A program made the position numbers and the translations under genes. From the NCBI RefSeq assembly GCF_002797445.1, contig NZ_PGEP01000001.1, forward strand, positions 1,984,501-2,048,500: DNA of 64,000 nucleotides, given 5' to 3'. Source of the stretch: Acidovorax sp. 69 (lineage in GTDB: Bacteria > Pseudomonadota > Gammaproteobacteria > Burkholderiales > Burkholderiaceae_C). Below the pieces are notes generated by a model. That model worked only from the letters and a program-made list of their open reading frames with translations. It was not told the DNA's origin and searched no databases. Below, piece by piece: positions 59,401-64,000 of the stretch (positions within the stretch are counted from its first letter, which is position 1; every line of letters begins with the position of its first letter).

Positions 59401-59857
59401 GCTGTTCTCGCAGTTCACCAGCATGCTGACGCTGATCGAGGCGGAGCTGAAAGATCGCGGCGTGCCCTGGGTCAAGCTCACCGGCCAAAGCGTCAAGCGC
59501 GACGCGATCATCGAACAGTTCACTAGCGGCCAGGTGCCCTTGTTCCTGATCAGCCTCAAGGCGGGCGGGGTGGGGCTGAACCTGCCCCAGGCCGACACGG
59601 TGATCCACTTCGATCCTTGGTGGAACCCGGCGGTGGAAGCCCAAGCCACCGACCGCGCCCACCGCATCGGCCAGACGCAGAGCGTGTGGGTGATCAAATT
59701 GGTGGCCCAGGGCACGATTGAAGAGCGCATCCTGGCGCTCCAGGAGCGCAAGGCCGAGCTGGCTGGCAGCCTGTACAGCGGGTCTGCGGCGCGCAAGGAG
59801 CCGTTGTTTACCGAGGGCGATCTGGCGGAGCTGTTAGCACCGCTATCACTGTCATAG
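56423..59857 (+). CDS. SWIM zinc finger SNF2/RapA-type helicase-like ATPase
   Basis: An 1144-aa SNF2-family DNA translocase. An N-terminal SWIM zinc finger has Cys86-x-Cys88 ... Cys94-x-His96 (CSCPVGGDCKH); a large middle part of no recognised fold (about 110-670) follows; then the SNF2 motor: motif I DDMGLGKTLQALAHI at about 702-716, motif II DEAQNIKN at about 799, and the C-terminal helicase lobe to QATDRAHRIGQTQSVWVIKLVAQGTIEERI. The role is probably in chromosome or transcription complex remodelling; no partner is evident. The start is uncertain: TTG at 56423, GTG at 56432, or ATG at 56510, all before the SWIM domain. The stop codon lies within repeat copy 8. Confidence 0.88.
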   Translation: MKFVPASRTSWFPLNSLQAQCDKGAWARGMDLYLGGEVVQLDIKDAGAGRWLLVGEVRGSLPEPYAVSAELILAPNGQVKHWSGDCSCPVGGDCKHAVALTLEAAHRGPENSPLPAQTVDALKSLQDRKDALARAEAEARLVHWLQDWDRAIGTAAAPGLSARPERPECYLYLVSTVGRSRTKVPQMQLEAVVSYPKVTGGWAKPKQIRTQPGPGQAVYDRASDADRQVLQLLRAMPRSVGYYSAYSVAPIGVLEGAVGVLALEQAAATGRLFADAGGSTVGTPLRWGDPLPIAWGWKESIAAGGGESAWGLQATLPTPTATLCDNHPPVYLDAAHGVCGPVHADGLSSAQVAMLLKAPALNAMALQKHHAELARRIGGVLPLPPVLGTLTRVQGVEPVARLHLAPSPPHEVAALGLITAQLRFDYQGHVGWWAGQELAVLVRGTGGSQVLLQRDALAELNAIERLMGLGLLATDDGVFGIPGERSQDDWMHWADQGFVVLRDAGFEITVDALLDGWIQHAETLAVALHAQGDDEATSPWFGLSLGMEIDGVRHNILPWLPRLIAAAAAQPVDPASGLPPLPAHVYLPALVGPGFVRLPTDALQPWMAALLDLVGDRAHDFNGDSLKLSRLDALRTSAALGGAVWEGAGALRAMVAQLQGATALPEVPLPASVRATLRPYQQQGLNWLQFLSTHGLAGVLADDMGLGKTLQALAHIQVEKDAGRLTHPALIIAPVSLMGNWQREAARFCPGLRCLVLHGAGRHEVADATAEHDLVIAPYSLLQRDRERWLAQPWHLVVLDEAQNIKNASTHAAQVVGQLQARHRLCLSGTPMENHLGEIWSLFHFLMPGFLGSQQRFKEVFRTPIEKLGDGARMAQLRARITPFMLRRTKALVASELPPKVESMMPVELTGAQADLYETIRLGMEKTVREALQSKGLAKSQITILDALLKLRQVCCHPQLVPLEAAKKVKTSAKLDQLMTLLPEMLAEGRRILLFSQFTSMLTLIEAELKDRGVPWVKLTGQSVKRDAIIEQFTSGQVPLFLISLKAGGVGLNLPQADTVIHFDPWWNPAVEAQATDRAHRIGQTQSVWVIKLVAQGTIEERILALQERKAELAGSLYSGSAARKEPLFTEGDLAELLAPLSLS

Positions 59858-59893
59858 CTGCTAGCGCCGGGTGGACAAGCGCCAGATGCTGTT
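59853..59893. repeat. Dispersed TAGCGCTT-type element, copy 8
   Basis: CATAGCTGCTAGCGCCGGGTGGACAAGCGCCAG, overlapping the helicase stop codon. Arms are diverged but aligned with copies 2 and 7. It could serve as terminator of the helicase gene. Confidence 0.55.
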
Positions 59894-59968
59894 TAGGCAC
59901 TGCGTGGCCCGGCAGGCCGCATGCACACTGGCCTGGGCGCGTTGACAACAGTTTTACCCGTCCACGCC

Positions 59969-59999
59969 TTTGCAGATCAACACTTTGCACGCTACAATA
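59969..59999 (+). promoter_or_regulatory. Probable sigma-70 promoter of the rimP-nusA-infB operon
   Basis: TTTGCA (-35 like), 18 bases, then TACAAT (-10) at about 59993-59998. It precedes the intrinsic terminator at 60016 and the rimP start at 60221. The long leader would include that terminator. Confidence 0.5.
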
Positions 60000-60015
60000 C
60001 GACTCTCACGACCAA

Positions 60016-60045
60016 ACGGGCGGGTACCAACCGCCCGTTTTTTTT
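60016..60045 (+). terminator. Intrinsic terminator in the rimP-nusA leader
   Basis: Stem ACGGGCGG and CCGCCCGT around GTACCAA, followed by eight T. An excellent Rho-independent terminator only about 20 bases after the probable promoter, so it should attenuate transcription into rimP-nusA-infB or end a very short RNA. The remaining leader, 60046-60220, has no gene that I can support. Confidence 0.75.
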
Positions 60046-60220
60046 GGTCGAACGCTTTTGGAGCTCGAAGCTGTCGGAGAGGGTCTCCGGGGGTTATCGG
60101 GTTTTTTGTTTTGGACTTGCGCAATCGAGGGGCACAAAGGTGCTTCTCTGGAATGGGCTGTTTTTTGGCCTGCTCCGCATTTGTGCAAGTTGTGTTGTTT
60201 TCCGGGATTGAACTGAACAC

Positions 60221-60817
60221 GTGGCATTGCAGCAAGTCGTTGAACAAATTGTGACTGGCCTGGGGTATGACCTGGTGGAGATTGAGCGCTCTGCCGGTGG
60301 CCTGCTGCGCGTCACCATCGATTTGCCTTGGGTTCAACCGGCCGCCGATGCGCCTGCCCCCGTGCTCGATCAGTTTGTCACGGTCGAGGACTGCGAGAAA
60401 GTCACGCGTCAGCTGCAGTTTTCGCTGGAAGTGGATGGCGTTGAATACAAGCGCCTTGAAGTTTCGTCACCCGGTATTGATCGTCCATTGCGCCATGAAC
60501 AAGATTTCGTGCGCTTTGAGGGCTCGATCATCGACGTCACCCTGCGGGCGCCCATTGGCGTAGCAGCAGCGGCGGGGCAGGTGAATGCCACCCGCAAGAA
60601 ATTTCGCGGCACGCTGGAGCGGGCCGAGGCTGGAGGCTGGCAGATCGTCTGGAGTGACGAGCCGGCGGTCAAGCCAGGCCAAAGAGTCAGCAAGAAGCGC
60701 GTGCCCGCCCCGTTGCAGGCGCTGGGCTTTACCTTGGATGAGGTCCGGGATGTCCGTCTGGCGCCCATCGTGGATTTCAAGGGGCGTGGAGGCAAGGCTG
60801 GGTCTGAGCCCGTCTGA
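60221..60817 (+). CDS. rimP: Ribosome maturation factor RimP
   Basis: A 198-aa RimP, which helps assemble the 30S subunit. N-terminal alpha/beta domain (MALQQVVEQIVTGLGYDLVEIERSAGGLLRVTIDLP, FVTVEDCEKVTRQLQFSLEVD, YKRLEVSSPGIDRPLRHEQDFVRFEG) and C-terminal beta domain with the SH3-like part. There is an insertion of about 12 residues (PWVQPAADAPAPVL) often seen in this group. Starts with GTG at 60221. First gene of the operon with nusA and infB, the normal bacterial order. Confidence 0.94.
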   Translation: MALQQVVEQIVTGLGYDLVEIERSAGGLLRVTIDLPWVQPAADAPAPVLDQFVTVEDCEKVTRQLQFSLEVDGVEYKRLEVSSPGIDRPLRHEQDFVRFEGSIIDVTLRAPIGVAAAAGQVNATRKKFRGTLERAEAGGWQIVWSDEPAVKPGQRVSKKRVPAPLQALGFTLDEVRDVRLAPIVDFKGRGGKAGSEPV

Positions 60818-60895
60818 TGTACTGAATGAATTGGGGTGGGTTGGCCGCTGCACATGGCGCCTGCCTTCGGGTGATTGAAACAGGAGAGTCGTCGC

Positions 60896-62380
60896 ATGAA
60901 TCGCGAATTGTTGATGTTGGTTGAGGCCATTTCGCGCGAAAAGAACGTGGAGTTGGACGTGGTCTTGGGCGCCGTGGAGGCAGCCCTGGCCCAGGCTACC
61001 AAGAAGCTGTACCAAGGCGAGGTGGACATTCGCGTGTCCGTCGATCGCGACAGCGGCAACTATGAGACTTTCCGTCGCTGGCTGGTGGTGCCTGATGATG
61101 CAGGTCTGCAGAACCCTGAAGCCGAAGAGTTGCTGATGGATGCGAAGGATCGCATTCCCGACATCGAAGTCGGCGAATACATCGAAGAAGGTGTCGAATC
61201 CGTGCCTATCGGCCGTATCGGCGCCATGGCTGCCAAGCAAGTCATCCTGCAGAAGATTCGCGATGCTGAGCGTGAAATGCTGCTTAACGACTTCATGTCG
61301 CGCGGCGAACGCATCTTCACGGGCACCGTCAAGCGCATGGACAAGGGCGACATCATCGTCGAGTCCGGCCGCGTCGAAGGCCGTCTGCGTCGCTCCGAGA
61401 TGATTGCCAAGGAAAATCTGCGCAGTGGCGATCGTGTGCGCGCCATGATCATGGAGGTGGACCTGACGCTGCGCGGCGCGCCCATCATCCTGTCGCGCTC
61501 GGCCCCCGAGTTCATGATCGAGCTGTTCCGCCAGGAAGTGCCCGAGATCGAGCAGGGCCTGCTGGAGATCAAGAGCTGCGCCCGTGACTCCGGTTCGCGC
61601 GCCAAGATCGCCGTGCTCTCGCACGACAAGCGCGTGGACCCCATCGGTACTTGCGTCGGCGTTCGTGGCACCCGTGTGAATGCGGTGACCAACGAACTTG
61701 CCGGCGAGCGCGTGGACATCGTGCTGTGGTCCGAAGACCCCGCCCAGTTCGTGATTGGTGCGCTGGCTCCGGCCAATGTGTCTTCCATCGTGGTCGATGA
61801 AGAAAAGCATGCCATGGACGTGGTGGTGGATGAGGAAAACCTCGCGATTGCCATTGGCCGAGGCGGTCAGAACGTGCGCTTGGCGTCCGACCTGACCGGC
61901 TGGAAGATCAACATCATGGACGCCGCCGAAAGCGCGCAAAAGCAGGCCACCGAGACCGACACGGCCCGCAAGCTGTTCATGGAAAAGCTCGATGTGGACG
62001 AGGAAATCGCCGACATCCTGATCTCCGAAGGCTTCAACAGCCTCGAAGAAGTGGCCTACGTGCCGCTGCAGGAGATGCTGGAGATCGAAAGCTTCGATGA
62101 AGACACCGTGAACGAGTTGCGCGCCCGTGCCAAGGACGCGTTGCTCACCATGGAAATCGCCCGTGAGGAAAGCGTGGAAGAGGTCTCCCAAGACCTGCGC
62201 GACCTTGAAGGCCTCACCCCCGAGTTGATTACCAAATTGGCTGACGGTGGTGTGCACACACGTGACGACCTGGCCGATCTGGCCATTGATGAACTGACCG
62301 ACCTGACCGGACAGTCTGAAGAAGATGCCAAAGCCTTGATCATGAAGGCGCGCGAACACTGGTTCGCGGGGCAAGAGTAA
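60896..62380 (+). CDS. nusA: Transcription termination/antitermination factor NusA
   Basis: A 494-aa NusA, bound to RNA polymerase during pausing, termination and antitermination. The order is: N-terminal RNAP-binding domain (about 1-130, [31 protein letters not shown]), S1 domain (about 137-200, [27 protein letters not shown]), two KH domains (about 230-345, [32 protein letters not shown] and [22 protein letters not shown]), and two acidic HhH repeats at about 360-490. ATG at 60896 follows CAGGAGAG. The leader attenuator upstream is consistent with the autoregulation known for NusA operons. Confidence 0.96.
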   Translation: MNRELLMLVEAISREKNVELDVVLGAVEAALAQATKKLYQGEVDIRVSVDRDSGNYETFRRWLVVPDDAGLQNPEAEELLMDAKDRIPDIEVGEYIEEGVESVPIGRIGAMAAKQVILQKIRDAEREMLLNDFMSRGERIFTGTVKRMDKGDIIVESGRVEGRLRRSEMIAKENLRSGDRVRAMIMEVDLTLRGAPIILSRSAPEFMIELFRQEVPEIEQGLLEIKSCARDSGSRAKIAVLSHDKRVDPIGTCVGVRGTRVNAVTNELAGERVDIVLWSEDPAQFVIGALAPANVSSIVVDEEKHAMDVVVDEENLAIAIGRGGQNVRLASDLTGWKINIMDAAESAQKQATETDTARKLFMEKLDVDEEIADILISEGFNSLEEVAYVPLQEMLEIESFDEDTVNELRARAKDALLTMEIAREESVEEVSQDLRDLEGLTPELITKLADGGVHTRDDLADLAIDELTDLTGQSEEDAKALIMKAREHWFAGQE

Positions 62381-62404
62381 AGGTCAGGGAGGCACGAACC
62401 ACAT

Positions 62405-64000
62405 ATGTCCAGTAATACTGTCGCCGAGTTTGCAACCGAACTCAAAAAATCGCCTGAAACCCTGCTCGACCAGCTCAAAGCTGCGGGCGTGGGCAAGGCT
62501 GCCCCCTCCGATGCGTTGACCGAGTCGGACAAACAAAAGCTGCTCGCATATCTGCAAGCCAGCCATGGCACGGCCTCCGCCGATCGCAAAAAAATCACAC
62601 TGGTGAAGAAGTCCACCAGCGAGATCAAGCAGGCCGACGCCACCGGCAAGGCCCGCACGATTCAGGTGGAAGTGCGCAAAAAGCGCACGTTCATCCAGCG
62701 CGATGAAGGGGGCGATGTGGCTGTGGATTCCGAAGCTTCGGTGATGGAGGAAGCGGCTGTTTCCAGCGAGGACCTCGAATTGTCCCGCCGTGAGGAAGAA
62801 GCCCGCCGCCAAGCCGAGTTGATTCGCCGCCAAGAGACCGAACTGGCCGAAAAGCGTGCGGAGCGCGAAGCCCGCGAAAAGCGCGAACGCGAAGCCGAAG
62901 AGCGCGCGGCTGCTTACGCTGCCCAGGAAGCCGAGAAAAAGGCCCAGGCCTCTGCGGTCAAGCAGGAGGCTACCCGCGAGCAGGCGGCTGAAGCCGCTGC
63001 TCGCAACGCTGCACAGAGCGAAGCCCGCGAGAAGGCTGCCGCCGAGTCCAAGGCCCGATCCGACGAAGAGTCGGCCCGTGCTGCCGATCTGGATGCCCGT
63101 CGCCGCAAGGCCGAGGCCGAAGCCGCTGCCATTCGTTCCATGATGGCCACGCCCAAGAAGGCGGTCATGGTGGCCAAGAAGCCCGAGGAACCCAAGCCTG
63201 TGGCCAAGCCCGCAGCCGTGGGTGATGCGAAGAAGGGCACGCTCCACAAGCCTGCCGTGGGTGCTGGCGCCGCTCGCGCCGGTGCGCCGGCTGCTGCTGG
63301 TGCTGCCGCGCCAGGGGCTGGCAAGGAAGTGAAGTCCGCCAAGCTGTCCTCCAGCTGGGCCGGTGACACTGCCAAGAAGAAAGAAATCAAGACCCGCGGC
63401 GACAGCAGCGGCGGTGTCGGTCGCAACAACTGGCGCGGAGGTCCTCGTGGCCGCCGTGGTGACAACCGCGATCACCGCGACGATCACCAGCAATCCGCAC
63501 CGGTCGAAGCGCGCATCATTGAAGTGCATGTTCCCGAAACCATCACGGTGGCAGAGCTGGCACACAAGATGTCGATCAAGGCGTCTGAAGTGATCAAGGC
63601 GCTGATGAAGATGGGCCAGATGGTCACCATCAACCAGCCACTGGACCAGGACACCGCGATGATCATCGTGGAAGAACTGGGCCACAAGGCTGTCGTGGCA
63701 GCGCTGGACGATCCGGAAGCCTTCACGGATGACGACTCCAAGCAACAAGATGTCGAATTGCTGCCCCGCGCTCCTGTGGTGACGGTGATGGGCCACGTCG
63801 ATCACGGCAAGACCTCGCTGCTGGATTACATCCGCCGTGCCAAGGTGGCGGCTGGTGAAGCCGGTGGTATTACGCAGCACATTGGCGCTTACCACGTGGA
63901 AACACCACGCGGCATGGTCTCGTTCCTCGACACCCCTGGTCACGAAGCCTTCACGGCCATGCGTGCCCGTGGTGCTCAGGCCACCGACATCGTGATTCTG
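62405..64000 (+). CDS. infB: Translation initiation factor IF-2 (3' end outside window)
   Basis: The first 532 codons of infB; the frame is still open at the window edge. IF-2 delivers initiator tRNA to the ribosome as a GTPase. The N-terminal IF2_N domain ([28 protein letters not shown]) is followed by a long Glu/Ala/Arg/Lys-rich linker to about residue 370 (typical variable part), a second IF2_N-like region, and the G domain: G1 GHVDHGKTS at about 463, the switch segment [11 protein letters not shown] and G3 DTPGHEAF near the edge. ATG at 62405 lies 24 bases after the nusA stop, with AGGGAGGC as ribosome site. Confidence 0.95.
   Translation, partial: MSSNTVAEFATELKKSPETLLDQLKAAGVGKAAPSDALTESDKQKLLAYLQASHGTASADRKKITLVKKSTSEIKQADATGKARTIQVEVRKKRTFIQRDEGGDVAVDSEASVMEEAAVSSEDLELSRREEEARRQAELIRRQETELAEKRAEREAREKREREAEERAAAYAAQEAEKKAQASAVKQEATREQAAEAAARNAAQSEAREKAAAESKARSDEESARAADLDARRRKAEAEAAAIRSMMATPKKAVMVAKKPEEPKPVAKPAAVGDAKKGTLHKPAVGAGAARAGAPAAAGAAAPGAGKEVKSAKLSSSWAGDTAKKKEIKTRGDSSGGVGRNNWRGGPRGRRGDNRDHRDDHQQSAPVEARIIEVHVPETITVAELAHKMSIKASEVIKALMKMGQMVTINQPLDQDTAMIIVEELGHKAVVAALDDPEAFTDDDSKQQDVELLPRAPVVTVMGHVDHGKTSLLDYIRRAKVAAGEAGGITQHIGAYHVETPRGMVSFLDTPGHEAFTAMRARGAQATDIVIL

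Noticed and set aside
60467..62374. A 635-codon minus-strand frame opposite nusA
   Set aside because: nusA is unmistakable on the plus strand; the antisense frame reflects the codon bias of high-GC DNA.
62384..63943. A 519-codon minus-strand frame opposite infB
   Set aside because: It is antisense to the charged linker of IF-2 and consists of low-complexity Leu/Gly/Ala stretches.

Overview
The window looks like chromosomal DNA of a high-GC betaproteobacterium of the order Burkholderiales, most likely Comamonadaceae (Acidovorax-like). This rests on the GC-rich third codon positions, two Bug/TctC-type periplasmic binding proteins, many LysR regulators, a periplasmic LigE-type ligase, and short dispersed intergenic repeats of a kind I associate with that family. 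The taxonomic call is inference. I saw no rRNA, tRNA, CRISPR array or intact prophage.

Layout. 1-3.1 kb: the 3' end of a PLP-dependent Orn/Lys/Arg decarboxylase, a secreted ATP-dependent DNA ligase and the enoyl-ACP reductase FabI. 3.2-9.7 kb: a YejABEF-type peptide ABC importer operon, interrupted between the two permease genes by a MntA-HepT toxin-antitoxin pair; the second permease gene has an apparent single-base frameshift. 10.0-12.7 kb: a DUF1003 membrane protein, an unrecognised protein and a DUF4382-type lipoprotein. 12.8-23.3 kb: a catabolic region with LysR, Bug protein, a haloacetate-dehalogenase-type hydrolase carrying all the signature residues, a LeuC/LeuD-type dehydratase pair, LysR, a split AtuA-like pair, a second Bug protein and LysR. 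23.4-30.3 kb: single accessory genes, ending in an Rrf2 regulator whose 3' end overlaps an FAD oxidoreductase gene through a hexanucleotide microsatellite. 30.3-31.7 kb: repeats, a dead IS5-type transposase and an AT-rich promoter region.

The most interesting part is 31.7-51.3 kb, a co-oriented run of 18 genes encoding an MSHA-like type IV pilus or type-II-secretion-like machine. Three tandem large class-A pilins come first. They are followed by PilO-, GspL/PilN- and PilP-like assembly proteins, a lipoprotein secretin (MshL), MshN (frameshifted), MshM, the assembly ATPase MshE, the platform protein MshG and a small MshF-like protein. Four paralogous class-B minor pilins and a fourth class-A pilin close the run. 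Three of the class-B proteins (406, 437 and 779 aa) carry an extra Ala-rich hydrophobic helical domain at the C-terminus, and the 779-aa one also has a long coiled coil and lacks the conserved Glu+5. No prepilin peptidase or retraction ATPase lies in the window. This pilin set is my best candidate for an undescribed system.

51.4-60 kb holds a small hypothetical gene, a MocR regulator divergent from a di-haem and a tri-haem cytochrome c gene, a thioredoxin-like gene and a large SWIM-SNF2 helicase. The window ends in the housekeeping operon rimP-nusA-infB (infB truncated by the window edge), which has a promoter and an intrinsic terminator in its leader. Eight copies of a TAGCGCTT...AAGCGCTA element mark gene boundaries throughout.
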